Shown here: piece by piece, positions 17,303 to 26,199 of the stretch
Numbering within the stretch: position 1 is the first letter of the stretch
Layout of the letters: every line of letters begins with the position of its first letter
Source: Halobium salinum
GTDB lineage: Archaea; Halobacteriota; Halobacteria; Halobacteriales; Haloferacaceae
Direction: 5' to 3'
NCBI RefSeq assembly: GCF_026586625.1
Contig: NZ_JAODIW010000010.1
Span: 582,755-646,754 of the forward strand
DNA: 64,000 bases
Notes under the pieces: model-generated
The model's input: only the letters and a program-made list of their open reading frames with translations
Told to the model about the DNA's origin: nothing
The model's database searches: none
Translations under genes and position numbers: made by a program

Positions 17303-17896
17303 GTGCCAACCATCGAGTGCGACCCGGACGACGCGCGCGCTCGTCTCTCCGAGGCGGGCGTCGACATGGAGACCGGGAACACCGACCACGAACGCTGGCG
17401 GGCCAGCCGCGGCGACGCCACCGCCGTCGCCTACGAGGGCAAGGTCGTCGTGCAGGGCGCCGAACCGAGCGACCTGACGATGCTCCTTCGCGACGGAGGC
17501 GGCCGCGGCCACGTCTACTTCGACGGGGCGTGCCGAGGGAACCCCGGCCCCGCCGCGGTCGGCTGGGCCATCGTCACGAGCGACGGCATCGTCGCCGAGG
17601 GCGGCGAGACCGTCGGGCGGACGACGAACAACCAGGCGGAGTACGAGGCGCTCATCCGCGCCCTGGAGGCCGCCCGCGACTACGGGCTGGACGAGGTCGA
17701 CGTGCGCGGCGACTCACAGCTCATCGTCAAGCAGGTCCGCGGGGAGTGGAACGCGAACGACCCCGAACTCAAGGAGTACCGCGTCCGCGTCCGGAGCCTC
17801 CTGGAGGGGTTCGACAGCTGGACACTCGAACACGTCCCTCGGGAGGTGAACGAGCGCGCGGACGAACTGGCGAACGAGGCGCTCGACGATGCCTGA
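17303..17896 (+). CDS. rnhA: Ribonuclease HI
   Basis: 197 residues from GTG 17303, the length known for haloarchaeal RNase HI; the frame is open to 17210 but that part is not conserved. N-terminal about 68-residue extension, then the RNase H fold: HVYFDGACRGNPGPAAVGWA (Asp74), NNQAEYEALIRAL (Glu114), VRGDSQLIVKQV (Asp137), and HVPREVNERADELAN (last Asp). All four catalytic acids are present. It cleaves RNA in RNA/DNA hybrids. Overlaps the next gene by 8 bases. Confidence 0.93.
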   Translation: MPTIECDPDDARARLSEAGVDMETGNTDHERWRASRGDATAVAYEGKVVVQGAEPSDLTMLLRDGGGRGHVYFDGACRGNPGPAAVGWAIVTSDGIVAEGGETVGRTTNNQAEYEALIRALEAARDYGLDEVDVRGDSQLIVKQVRGEWNANDPELKEYRVRVRSLLEGFDSWTLEHVPREVNERADELANEALDDA

Positions 17897-18626
17897 GCCG
17901 CCGACCCCCGAGGACGGGAACGACGCGAACGATGCGAGCGACACGCACGACGCGAACGACGGGAGCGAGTCCGCGACAGGCGAGTCGGGCGGGGCGAACG
18001 ATACGGCCGATTCGAACGACACGCCCGACACGCCCGAGGACCCGCCGTCGTTCCACCCCGCCGCGGAGTCCGAACTTCCCGAGCGGGTCGTCGACGAGGC
18101 CGAACGGCTCACCCGGCTCGCCGAGAGCGCGGTCGACGGGAACGAGCGGGAGGCGCATCTCGACCGGCGCGCGACGCTGCTCTCCGAGTTCGACTTCACC
18201 GCACGGGTCCGCGACGAGGACGACACGCTCGTGCTCCACCCGGCAGAGTGGGTCGTCGACGGCACGGTCCGGGTCGACCGCATCGACGACACCGGCCGGG
18301 CGGTGGAGGTGCCCCTCTCGGGCGCCGGCGACGAGGACGACTACGAACACGTCGAAGCGCACAACGCGGGGCTCGTCCGGGAGGTGGAGGCCGAACACGG
18401 CGCGGTCCACGCGGCCAACGCACGCGCGTTCGCGGACTACATGTCGAACCACTACGTGCGTCGGCTGGAGGAAGCCTCCAACGAGGAGGTAGCGGTGTTC
18501 CTCAGGGAGTACTACCCGCGTAACGCGTGGCCGTCGACAGAACAAAAATCGGAGGTCGAGGCGTCACTCGCACACCTGTTCGAGGTGGCCGGGACGGACG
18601 CGCCCGGAGCCGTCCGCCGCGACTGA
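17889..18626 (+). CDS. rnhA-operon protein (DUF7108-like)
   Basis: 245 residues, ATG inside the end of rnhA (8-base overlap), so translationally coupled. The first 60 residues are low-complexity repeats of Asn/Asp/Thr/Ala (NDANDASDTHDANDGS). The conserved part begins FHPAAESELPERVVDEAERL and runs through HLDRRATLLSEFDFTARVRDEDDTLVLHP, EWVVDGTVRVDRI to YVRRLEEASNEEVAVFLREYYPRNAWP. Archaeal databases call it rnhA operon protein. Function unknown; the conserved placement suggests a link to RNase HI. Confidence 0.8.
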   Translation: MPEPPTPEDGNDANDASDTHDANDGSESATGESGGANDTADSNDTPDTPEDPPSFHPAAESELPERVVDEAERLTRLAESAVDGNEREAHLDRRATLLSEFDFTARVRDEDDTLVLHPAEWVVDGTVRVDRIDDTGRAVEVPLSGAGDEDDYEHVEAHNAGLVREVEAEHGAVHAANARAFADYMSNHYVRRLEEASNEEVAVFLREYYPRNAWPSTEQKSEVEASLAHLFEVAGTDAPGAVRRD

Positions 18627-18631
18627 CCGGT

Positions 18632-18991
18632 CTACAGGTGAGCGTCGACGAGTTCGCGAACGTCGCCCGCGCGCTCGTCGTCGGTGACGTACTTCGACAG
18701 CATCCAGTCGAGACGGTCGAGAACGGCGTCGACGCCCTTCTGCGTCAGTTCGTACTGGTTCGTCCGCTTGTCCAGTTCGCTCTTCTCGACCAGGTCCATC
18801 TCGACGAGGTCGTCGAGGTTGGGGTAGAGCCGCCCGTGGTTGACCTCGGTGCCGTAGTAGTCCTCGAGGTTGCGCTTGATGGCGAGCCCGTACATGGGTT
18901 CCTCGGCGAGGATGACGAGGATGTTCTGCTGGAACGCGGTAAGATCGCGTGCGATGCCCGAACCGTCGTTGATCGATTGTGCCTCTGACAT
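18632..18991 (-). CDS. PadR-family winged-helix transcriptional regulator
   Basis: 119 residues. FQQNILVILAEEPMYGLAIKRNLEDYYGTEVNHGRLYPNLDDLV is the PadR wHTH (AxxxMYG..I and GRLYPNL), followed by the wing NQYELTQKG and a short C-terminal dimer helix. DNA-binding regulator, ligand unknown; haloarchaeal PadR proteins often control membrane or stress genes. A box ttgtaagt (minus gacttaca) lies about 28 bases before the ATG. Convergent with the rnhA operon. Confidence 0.88.
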   Translation of the reverse strand: MSEAQSINDGSGIARDLTAFQQNILVILAEEPMYGLAIKRNLEDYYGTEVNHGRLYPNLDDLVEMDLVEKSELDKRTNQYELTQKGVDAVLDRLDWMLSKYVTDDERAGDVRELVDAHL

Positions 18992-19368
18992 TGTTTCTTC
19001 GTTCGTGTCTGTGGTTGTAAGTCTTCGTGTCCGTTCGCTGCTTCCATCGTGCCCGGACGCGACGGGGTACCCCCCGAGCCGTCCGGCAGACGACGGCTCG
19101 GCCGTATCATTCGGCCGATGCGTCGGCGGCCGGGGGAATATCCGCCACGGATGGTGCTTGGATTCGCGAGGGAATATTAGCTGGCAGAGTGAAAGAATCT
19201 TTTGGAGACATGCGGAGGGTGTGCCATGTCGACAGTCCTACATTCGGGAGTGTCAACGCGCCGGGACGGACACCGGGTTCGGGGCCGTTCGCCGGTGCTC
19301 CCGGCCCGGACGGGCGCCGACGCCATGTCGAAAGGCATTTTCCCTCACTGTTCGACCGAAAGGACGCA
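18992..19368. other. Divergent promoter region of padR and ppa
   Basis: 377 bases with no supported gene. Two gggaatat motifs (gggaatatcc at about 19135 and gggaatatta at about 19172) stand out as A/T-rich islands. The minus-strand padR box lies near 19017-19023. For ppa, cattttcc about 30 bases before ATG 19369 is the nearest possible box. The plus-strand frame is open through this region but codon character is poor. Confidence 0.55.
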
Positions 19369-19902
19369 ATGACGAACCTCTGGGAAGACCTCGAGACCGG
19401 CCCGAACGCGCCGGAGGAGATCTACGCTGTCGTCGAGTGTCTGAAGGGCGAGCGCAACAAGTACGAGTACGACAAGGACGTCCCCGGCGTCGTACTGGAC
19501 CGCGTGCTCCACTCGAACGTCCACTACCCCTCGGACTACGGGTTCATCCCGCAGTCGTACTACGACGACGAGGACCCCTTCGACGTGCTCGTCCTCGTCG
19601 AGGACCAGACGTTCCCCGGCTGCATCATCGAGGCCCGCCCCGTCGCGCTCATGAAGATGGACGACGACGGCGAACAGGACGACAAGGTCATCGCCGTCCC
19701 CTCCGAGGACCCCCGCTTCGACCACATCGAGGACCTCGAGGACATCCCCCAGCAGACTCAGGACGAGATAGACGAGTTCTTCTCGACCTACAAGAACCTC
19801 GAGGAGGGCAAGGAAGTCGAGACGCTCGGGTGGGAGGACAAGCAGGCCGCCCACGACGCCATTGAACACGCACAGGAGCTCTACGAGGAACACTTCGGGT
19901 AG
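19369..19902 (+). CDS. ppa: Inorganic pyrophosphatase (family I, soluble)
   Basis: 177 residues, standard length. Substrate and metal-site motifs are complete: EIYAVVECLKGERNKYEYDKD, DYGFIPQSYYDDEDPFDVLVL (the DxDPxD metal motif) and DDKVIAVPSEDPRF, ending ETLGWEDKQAAHDAIEHA. It hydrolyses PPi and pulls biosynthetic reactions forward. ATG 19369 is where family similarity starts; the longer upstream frame is not used. Expected to be highly expressed. Confidence 0.95.
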   Translation: MTNLWEDLETGPNAPEEIYAVVECLKGERNKYEYDKDVPGVVLDRVLHSNVHYPSDYGFIPQSYYDDEDPFDVLVLVEDQTFPGCIIEARPVALMKMDDDGEQDDKVIAVPSEDPRFDHIEDLEDIPQQTQDEIDEFFSTYKNLEEGKEVETLGWEDKQAAHDAIEHAQELYEEHFG

Positions 19903-19965
19903 TCGGTCGACCGGCTCCGGGCGACTCGGACCGTCCGTCTCGACACGACCACGTCCGACCAGACC

Positions 19966-19990
19966 CGACTCGACTCGACTCGACTCGACT
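19966..19990. repeat. CGACT pentamer tandem repeat, five copies
   Basis: Five perfect CGACT units directly after ppa, preceded by a similar but degenerate pyrimidine/purine pattern from about 19940. Being a multiple of five, copy-number change would be frame-disruptive in coding DNA, consistent with the non-coding location. Confidence 0.85.
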
Positions 19991-20060
19991 CCACCTGACC
20001 CGACGATATTCTTCACGATTATGGACGCGGGCCGGACGATGAATTATGCGCATGGGTAAT

Positions 20061-20066
20061 CTTTAG
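20061..20066 (+). promoter_or_regulatory. TATA-like box for the small ORF at 20094
   Basis: CTTTAG in gggtaatctttagtcc, about 30 bases before ATG 20094; fits a short-leader or leaderless transcript. Confidence 0.5.
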
Positions 20067-20093
20067 TCCGTCCCCGTGCAACGAACGACCGTC

Positions 20094-20213
20094 ATGAGTG
20101 CCAAGCGTCCACGGCTCGGCCTGAACCACCTGACGGTCGTCCCGACCAACTTCGAGCGGTCCGACGACGTCGGCGACGCGGGTGGGGACCCGCCGGACTC
20201 GGTCGACGACTGA
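20094..20213 (+). CDS. 39-residue small protein, unknown
   Basis: Reads MSAKRPRLGLNHLTVVPTNF and ends ...DSVDD with TGA at 20211. Basic start and acidic end, with NHLTVVPTNFE in the middle. A TATA-like box sits about 30 bases upstream. It has the same length as the ORF at 4811 but no shared sequence. Not assigned to a family. Confidence 0.6.
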   Translation: MSAKRPRLGLNHLTVVPTNFERSDDVGDAGGDPPDSVDD

Positions 20214-20351
20214 GACCTCGGGCCGACCGGCCGGCGTGGGAACCCGCCGGCGACGACAGTCGCTGGCCACGACCGCCGCCCTCGACGGTCGTCGGGAGAC
20301 GGGTCGCAGCCGAGCCAAACCCCTTTCACCACGGGGCAGGTAGAAACGCCA

Positions 20352-21257
20352 ATGGCCGAATGTGACGAGTGTGGCAGGTACGAGAACCTGCCGTATCAGT
20401 GCCGTCGATGTGGGCAGACCTTCTGTGCGGAACATCGGTTGCCGGAGAACCACGACTGTCCCGGGTTGCAGGAGTGGAACGACCCGAGCGGCGTCTTTGG
20501 GACCGGCTCCGACGACGAGACGGGCGGTGCCACGGGACGGGCGAAGGGGACTCTCGACCGGGTGACCGGTACCGGGGGGCCGTTGAGCTACTTCCGCGGC
20601 AACATCTCGTACGTCTTCCTCGCGGTGATGGTCGTCACGTTCCTCCTCGAATGGATCGTGCTACTCACGGTCGGGCAAGGGGCCTTCCTCGCCCTGTTCG
20701 TCCTGCAGGCCGACCGCCTCGGCTACGTCTGGACGTGGGTCACCTCCGTCTTCTCGCACAGCCCCTCCACCTTCTGGCACCTCGCCGGCAACAGCATCGT
20801 GCTGTTCTTCTTCGGGCCGCTCGTGGAGCGGTACGTCGGCTCCCGGAAGTTCGCGGCGCTCTTCCTCGTCAGCGGCGTCCTCGCCGGACTGGCCCACGTG
20901 GGCGTCAGTCTCCTCATGGGAGGCAACGCGGCAGTGCTCGGCGCCAGCGGCGCCATCTTCGCGGTCCTCGGCGTCCTCACCGTGCTGAATCCGGGCCTTC
21001 GCATCTACCTCTACTTCCTCATCCCGGTGCCGCTGTGGCTGTTCACGCTCGCGTACGCCGGCATCTCGGTGCTGTTCTTCATCGAGCCGTCGGTGGCGGG
21101 CGCCGCCGGGCAGGGGAACGTTGCCCACTTCGCCCACCTCATCGGTCTCGTCATCGGCCTCGCCTACGGTCAGCACGTGAAGGGTCGCCGTAGCGTCCCC
21201 AACCAACTCCAGTTCGGCGGCGGTGGCGCCGGCGGTCCGGGCCGCGGCCGGTTCTGA
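20352..21257 (+). CDS. Rhomboid intramembrane protease with N-terminal AN1 zinc finger
   Basis: 301 residues. Residues 4-36 form a textbook AN1 finger: C4, C7, C17, C20, C25, H28, H34, C36. After a linker, six TM helices form a rhomboid core with HLAGNSIVLFFFG, catalytic Ser in GASGAIF (Ser199) and catalytic His in HFAHLIGLVIG (His262). It cleaves TM segments of substrate proteins within the membrane. The AN1 finger, facing the cytosol, may select substrates or bind a ubiquitin-like partner; that is inference. The next gene starts immediately after its stop. Confidence 0.92.
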   Translation: MAECDECGRYENLPYQCRRCGQTFCAEHRLPENHDCPGLQEWNDPSGVFGTGSDDETGGATGRAKGTLDRVTGTGGPLSYFRGNISYVFLAVMVVTFLLEWIVLLTVGQGAFLALFVLQADRLGYVWTWVTSVFSHSPSTFWHLAGNSIVLFFFGPLVERYVGSRKFAALFLVSGVLAGLAHVGVSLLMGGNAAVLGASGAIFAVLGVLTVLNPGLRIYLYFLIPVPLWLFTLAYAGISVLFFIEPSVAGAAGQGNVAHFAHLIGLVIGLAYGQHVKGRRSVPNQLQFGGGGAGGPGRGRF

Positions 21258-22076
21258 ATGCGTCCCGCCCGCCCCGACCTCGCGCCCGACCCGGCCCTCT
21301 CCCGTGCGGAGATGGAGGCTCTCCAGGACGAGGTGCGCGCCGCCGCCGTCTTCGAGGACGACCTGCCGTTCGACCCGGCGCACGTGTCGGCCTCGGCGTC
21401 GCTCACGGCGGCGACGGGGACGGCGTCGGACGAGCAAACCACGCTGGGCGGGGGAGAGAGCGACGCCGCCGACCGCCCGCTCGTCGCCGGCGTCGACCAG
21501 GCGTTTCTCGACGAGCGGGCGGTGTCGGCGGTCGTCGTCGCCCGCGGCGACGAGGTGGTCGAGCGCGCACACGCCGTCTCGCCGCTGTCGGTGCCGTACA
21601 TCCCCGGTCTGCTCTCGTTCCGGGAGGGCGGACCGATTCTCGACGCCTTCGCCGAACTGGACTGCGAACCGGACCTCGCGCTGTTCGACGGGAGCGGTCG
21701 TATCCACTACCGGGAGGCCGGACTCGCGACCCACATGGGCGTCGTGCTCGACCTCCCGAGCGTCGGCGTCGCGAAGGGGTTACTCTGTGGCCGTCCCGCC
21801 GAGTCGACAGACGGTCGGCCGGCGGGGTGGCGGACGCCGATTCGTGCCGACGGCGACGTGACGGCCCCCGAGGGGACGGTCGTCGGCTACGCCTTCCAGT
21901 CGCGACAGTACGAGAACTCGCGGTCCATCAACCCGCTGTACGTCAGCCCCGGTCACCGCGTCGCCGCCGACACCGCGGTCGACCTCGTCGAGCGCCTCGG
22001 TGGCGACTACAAGCTCCCGGAGCCGACGCGCCTCGCCGACGCGTACGCCGACGAAGTGAAGCAGGCGGTCGAGTAG
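21258..22076 (+). CDS. nfi: Endonuclease V
   Basis: 272 residues. Catalytic acids visible: VAGVDQAF (Asp80), PYIPGLLSFREGGP (Glu123) and ALFDGSGRIHYREAGLATHMG (Asp144), plus SVGVAK and SPGHRVAADTAVDLV. Deoxyinosine-specific nuclease that nicks near deaminated adenine. Residues 42-72 are a low-complexity insertion before the first catalytic Asp. ATG abuts the stop of the rhomboid gene with no gap, so they are likely co-transcribed, an odd pairing functionally. Confidence 0.92.
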   Translation: MRPARPDLAPDPALSRAEMEALQDEVRAAAVFEDDLPFDPAHVSASASLTAATGTASDEQTTLGGGESDAADRPLVAGVDQAFLDERAVSAVVVARGDEVVERAHAVSPLSVPYIPGLLSFREGGPILDAFAELDCEPDLALFDGSGRIHYREAGLATHMGVVLDLPSVGVAKGLLCGRPAESTDGRPAGWRTPIRADGDVTAPEGTVVGYAFQSRQYENSRSINPLYVSPGHRVAADTAVDLVERLGGDYKLPEPTRLADAYADEVKQAVE

Positions 22077-22123
22077 CGCACGGCGGCCCGAACCGGGCCG
22101 GTTCTCGACCCGCAAGCAACCAT

Positions 22124-22129
22124 TCTTAA
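22124..22129 (+). promoter_or_regulatory. TATA-like box of the SDR gene
   Basis: TCTTAA in accattcttaacacccc, about 28 bases before GTG 22155; predicts a leaderless transcript. Confidence 0.55.
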
Positions 22130-22154
22130 CACCCCTCCCCCCGACTCGCGGAAC

Positions 22155-22997
22155 GTGCACCCGGACACCGTGCTTATCACCGGCTGTTCGTCGGGTATCG
22201 GCCGCGCGACGGCGCGGGCGTTCCTCGACGAGGACTGGACGGTCTACGCGACGGCTCGCAACCCCGCCGACATCGAGACGCTCGGCGACGCCGGCGCGAA
22301 GATCGCGACGCTCGACGTGACCGACGACGACGACGTGGAGCGCGTCGTCTCGCGAATCGTCGACGAGGACGGCGGCGTCACGGCGTTGGTCAACAACGCC
22401 GGCTACGGCCAGCTCGGCGCCGTCGAGGACGTCCCCGTCGAACAGGTCCACCGCCAGTTCGACGTGAACGTCTACGGCCCCCACCGGCTCACCCGCGCCG
22501 TCCTGCCGCACATGCGCGACGCCGGCGAGGGGACCGTCGTCAACCTCTCCAGCCTCGCTGGCCGCGTCTCCTACCCCGGGAGCGGCGTCTACTGCGGCTC
22601 GAAGTTCGCCGTCGAAGCCATGACCGACGCGATGCGCGCCGAGGTCGAGGAGTACGGCGTCCACGCCGTCCTCGTCGAACCCGGCCCGGTCGAGACGGGG
22701 TTCGCCGAACGCGCCGCCGCGGAGGTCGAGGCCGGCGGCGACGTGCCCGGCGTCGAGCGCTCCGGCGCCTACCCCAAACTGTACGAGATTCTCGAGGACA
22801 TGACCGCGATGGGCGACGACGGCCCCGGTGCGGTCCCGCCCGAGGCGGTCGCCGAGGAGATCGTCAACGTCGCCAGCATGACGAAGCCACCCGCGCGCGT
22901 GCCGGTCGGCCCCGTCGCCGCCTACGGTCAGTACGCACGGTTTCTCCCCGACGGGCTGCGCGACAAGCTATACGGGCTCGCGCGGAAGTTCCTGTAA
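22155..22997 (+). CDS. SDR family oxidoreductase
   Basis: 280 residues from GTG 22155. Classical short-chain dehydrogenase: TGCSSGIG (9-16) for dinucleotide binding, LDVTD, NNAG (80-83), NLSSLAG and YCGSK with Tyr146 and Lys150. VEPGPVETGF follows in the usual place. The Arg in TARN after strand 2 favours NADPH. Substrate unknown; the C-terminal helix set resembles the retinol-dehydrogenase-like group. Confidence 0.9.
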   Translation: MHPDTVLITGCSSGIGRATARAFLDEDWTVYATARNPADIETLGDAGAKIATLDVTDDDDVERVVSRIVDEDGGVTALVNNAGYGQLGAVEDVPVEQVHRQFDVNVYGPHRLTRAVLPHMRDAGEGTVVNLSSLAGRVSYPGSGVYCGSKFAVEAMTDAMRAEVEEYGVHAVLVEPGPVETGFAERAAAEVEAGGDVPGVERSGAYPKLYEILEDMTAMGDDGPGAVPPEAVAEEIVNVASMTKPPARVPVGPVAAYGQYARFLPDGLRDKLYGLARKFL

Positions 22998-23058
22998 GTC
23001 GAGTCCAGCCACGTAGACGGCCGGTCGACTTTCACGCTCGGCGACCCTCCTCACCGGC

Positions 23059-24414
23059 GTGGACGTTCTCACGCCCGACGAGACCTCGTTCTCCCGTCGA
23101 GCCCTCGGTACCGCCCTCGCGAGCCTCGGTGTCGGCGCCGGAGTGGGGCTGGCGGCCGTGCGGTCGCTGGGCTTCACGCGTCTGGCCGCGCTGGTCCTCC
23201 TCGCGTTCGGCGCCGCGTTCGCGGGCCGAACGCTCCTCTCGGTACTGGTCGCGTCGGCCCCTCGACGCCCGCCGACTGCCGACGGGCCCCTACCGACCGT
23301 CAGCGTCCTCGTGACCGCGTACAACGAGGCCGACGTGCTCGCGGACACCGTCGACGCCTGTCGGTCGCTCGACTACCCCGACGAGCGTCTGGAGGTGCTC
23401 GTGGGGTACGAGTCGGCCTCGACGGACGGAACCGCGGCCCTCGCCCGGTCGCTCGCCGACGACGACCCGCTGGTGCGGGCGGTCGCGCGCGAGGGGGCGC
23501 CCGCCGGGAAGGCGGCCGCGACGAACGCCCTCCTCGAGGAGGCGACCGGCGAAGTCGTCGCGAGCCTCGACGCCGACCAGCGGCCCGCGCCCGACGCGCT
23601 CCGCCGGGCCGTCAGCTGGCTCGGGGTGGAGAACGTCCAGTGTGTCAAGGGCCGCTGTTTCGGGACGAACTCCGACGCGTCCCTCGTGGCGCTGTGTGCG
23701 ACCGTCGAGCGCGCGGTCGCCGAGCGCGTCGAGTTCTACGCCCGCGACCGGCTGGGCGGGTTCACCCTCTTCACCGGCGGACAGGCGTTCTTTCGCGCCG
23801 ACGCGCTCGACCGGCTCGGGTCGTTCGACGAGTCGGTGCTCCTCGAGGACCTCGACATGGCGTACCGCATCGCCCGGGCCGGGGGAGCGGTCAGCGTCGA
23901 CCCGGGAATCGTGACGCTGGAGGAGAATCCGACGGCGCTCGGAGCGTGGTGGCACCAGCGAAAACGGTGGGCGCGGGGCGGGATGCAGGTGGCGCGTCGG
24001 TACCTCGGTCGCGGTCTCCTGTCCGGACCACCGTCCCTGCCGGCCCGCGCGGACTTCGCGGGGACGTTCGGCGCCCTACTCGTCCTGCCGGCGCTGGCGC
24101 TCGCGGCTCCCGGCACCGTCGCCGGGCTCTGGCGCTGGGGCGCGACGGCGGTAGCGACGCCCCAGGGGTCGGCGCCGGCGCTCGGCATCCTCGTCGCCAC
24201 GCTCCTCACACCCATCCTGGCCGTCTACGCGACGTTCGCCCTCGACCGACGACAGGGGTACCACCACGACACGCGGGAGTACGTCGCCCCCTTCCTGCTG
24301 TGGCCGTACTTCGCCCTCCAGAGCGCCGCGGTCGTCGCGGCGGCCGTCGAGGAGTTCGTGGCTCGGGCGCCGACCGTCTACGTGACGAGCGCCACCGGCG
24401 ACTCGGAGGGGTGA
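23059..24414 (+). CDS. Membrane glycosyltransferase family 2
   Basis: 451 residues from GTG 23059. Two N-terminal TM helices, then a GT2 domain: VSVLVTAYNEADVLADTVDA, DGTAALARS, ASLDADQRP (DxD), GGQAFFRADAL, LLEDLDMAYRIARAG and WHQRKRWARGGM (Q-x-x-RW). Three TM helices follow. This is the processive, BcsA/hyaluronan-synthase-like layout. It probably makes or exports a surface polysaccharide or glycolipid from a UDP-sugar; product unknown. No polysaccharide gene cluster surrounds it. Confidence 0.87.
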   Translation: MDVLTPDETSFSRRALGTALASLGVGAGVGLAAVRSLGFTRLAALVLLAFGAAFAGRTLLSVLVASAPRRPPTADGPLPTVSVLVTAYNEADVLADTVDACRSLDYPDERLEVLVGYESASTDGTAALARSLADDDPLVRAVAREGAPAGKAAATNALLEEATGEVVASLDADQRPAPDALRRAVSWLGVENVQCVKGRCFGTNSDASLVALCATVERAVAERVEFYARDRLGGFTLFTGGQAFFRADALDRLGSFDESVLLEDLDMAYRIARAGGAVSVDPGIVTLEENPTALGAWWHQRKRWARGGMQVARRYLGRGLLSGPPSLPARADFAGTFGALLVLPALALAAPGTVAGLWRWGATAVATPQGSAPALGILVATLLTPILAVYATFALDRRQGYHHDTREYVAPFLLWPYFALQSAAVVAAAVEEFVARAPTVYVTSATGDSEG

Positions 24415-24471
24415 GCGCCGGAACCGTCGGTGGGGGTTAGCCTTTTCTCTCCCGCTTCGCTGGTTCGGCGC

Positions 24472-24699
24472 ATGGCAGCACTCGACCGACTCCGGCGCGC
24501 GCTGCGGCGATTCCTCAGCCGACGATACGAGCACGCCGTCGTGTACGGTAGTACGGCGGACTCGACCGTGCTCTACGAGGGCGCGGTTCGGGTTCACCTC
24601 GACGGATGGGTGGAGTTCGAAAGCGGAGAGTTGCTCTCGCCGAACGCGGTCGACCGTATCGAGGACCGGAGCCTTCCCGACCCCACGCGGTCCGACTGA
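24472..24699 (+). CDS. 75-residue hypothetical protein
   Basis: Basic amphipathic start (MAALDRLRRALRRFLSRRYEH) then VVYGSTADSTVLYEGAVRVHLDGWVEFESGELLSP, a small beta-strand-rich domain. The pyrimidine-rich ccttttctc block about 28 bases upstream is a possible promoter. Not recognised. It is convergent with the Get3-like gene. Confidence 0.6.
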   Translation: MAALDRLRRALRRFLSRRYEHAVVYGSTADSTVLYEGAVRVHLDGWVEFESGELLSPNAVDRIEDRSLPDPTRSD

Positions 24700-24729
24700 C
24701 AGCCGACGACGGCGTCGGTTCCGGGCCGA

Positions 24730-25953
24730 CTACGCCAGACAGGCTGCCACGACCGCCAGCGCCCGCTCACCCTGTACCTCGTCGGCGAGGAGGGGAACCC
24801 GTTTCACGTCGCGTCCGCGGAAGAGGTCGGTCGCGCGGCCGAGCGCGTTCTGCTGGACCTTCCAGCGGCGCTGGCAGAACTCGCAGTCCTCCAGACTGGG
24901 CGAGACCACCCAGTCCTCGAACGCCTCGGACGCCTCGACGTCGGCGACCTCGCGCAGGTCCTCCATCACTCGGTTGACGACCAGCGTCTGGACCGGGATG
25001 CCGAACTCCCCGAGTCTGGAGACGAGCCGTTCAGACTCGACGACGCTCATCTCCTCGGGCACCATCACGACGCGGAAGTCCGTGCGCTCGGGGTCCTGCA
25101 GCACCCGCCGGAGGCGCTCGATGCGCTCCTGCAGTTCGTCGAGGCCGGGGGCGTCCGTGGGGTCCGCACCCGCACCGAACATCCCCTTCATCCCGTCCAT
25201 CATCCCGGAGAACCGTTCGCGGAGCTTCGCGATTCGACCGACCATCGAGTCGAGCATCTCGGGGAGTTGGAGCAGGCGCAGGGTGTGGCCCGTCGGCGCG
25301 GTGTCGACGACGACCCGGTCGAAGCGGGGGTCGTCGAGGTACTCGAGCAGTTGGCGCATCGCGGCCGCCTCGTCGGCGCCGGGCATCGCCCCGCCGCCGG
25401 TGCCCATCCCGGGCCCCGGCACGTCGTCGTCGCCGAAGGGGTCGAACCCCTCCCCGTCGTCGGCGCCGCCCATACCGGGCATCCCGGCCATACCGCCCAT
25501 GCCACCCATACCGCCGAGTCCGCCGAGGGGTCCCTCCCCGTCGCCGCCCTGACCGAACATGCCCTCCTCGCCGGCCGCCTCGGGGTCGATTTCGGCGGCG
25601 TACAGCGGCACGTCGTCCCGGATTCGCGTCGGCTCCGGCGGCACGTCGACGCCGAGCGTGTCCGAGAGGGAGTGGGCCGGGTCGGTCGAGACGACGAGCG
25701 TCGGGGCGTCGCCGCGGGCGGAGGCGAGCGCCGTCGCCGCCGCCATCGTCGTCTTGCCGACGCCGCCCTTCCCGCCGTAGAGGACGTAGTCGGGGGCGTC
25801 GACCCCCTCGGGCGTCGCGTCGTCGGTCGCCTCCACCGGGATGTCGGCGGGCCCTTCGCTCGGGTCCGACGAACCGCCCCCGTGCTCGCCGCCGTGGTCC
25901 ACGGTGTCGTCGCCGCCGGCGTCGTCGACGGCCTCGACGTCGATGTTCGTCAT
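24730..25953 (-). CDS. Get3/ArsA-family ATPase
   Basis: 407 residues from ATG 25953. Deviant P-loop GGKGGVGKTT (60-69), STDPAHSLSDTLG (switch I), VVDTAPTGHTLRLL (switch II), and CEFC at 357-360, the zinc-binding CxxC that pairs a Get3 homodimer. A Gly/Met-rich insertion spans about 131-191. Single-domain size matches Get3 rather than the two-domain ArsA. Likely delivers tail-anchored or other membrane proteins; arsenite transport is less likely with no arsB nearby. N-terminal 55 residues are an acidic extension. Confidence 0.88.
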   Translation of the reverse strand: MTNIDVEAVDDAGGDDTVDHGGEHGGGSSDPSEGPADIPVEATDDATPEGVDAPDYVLYGGKGGVGKTTMAAATALASARGDAPTLVVSTDPAHSLSDTLGVDVPPEPTRIRDDVPLYAAEIDPEAAGEEGMFGQGGDGEGPLGGLGGMGGMGGMAGMPGMGGADDGEGFDPFGDDDVPGPGMGTGGGAMPGADEAAAMRQLLEYLDDPRFDRVVVDTAPTGHTLRLLQLPEMLDSMVGRIAKLRERFSGMMDGMKGMFGAGADPTDAPGLDELQERIERLRRVLQDPERTDFRVVMVPEEMSVVESERLVSRLGEFGIPVQTLVVNRVMEDLREVADVEASEAFEDWVVSPSLEDCEFCQRRWKVQQNALGRATDLFRGRDVKRVPLLADEVQGERALAVVAACLA

Positions 25954-26199
25954 GGTCGGGTGGTCGCCGTGCGGACTTGTGTACTTCTCGGTCTCGCTCT
26001 CCGGCATCCGGGTCCTCCGAAGGCGTCCTTCGCACCCGGGTGCCGGAGCGGCGGCCCCGTCGGGAACGCCGGGCGCCCTCGAACCGCCGACGGACCCGGG
26101 GCGGGCCTCGCCGGTGTGCGTGACACTCGCGGCCGAGGTCCAGGTATTTACAGGCCCAGCGAATACGGGTTCGTCGCGAGCGAACTCCAACGAGCGAAC

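Noticed and set aside
19027-19368. Longer N-terminus for pyrophosphatase
   Set aside because: Frame is open but the added residues are Arg/Pro/Gly-rich with no family match, and the total would exceed the conserved length of about 177.
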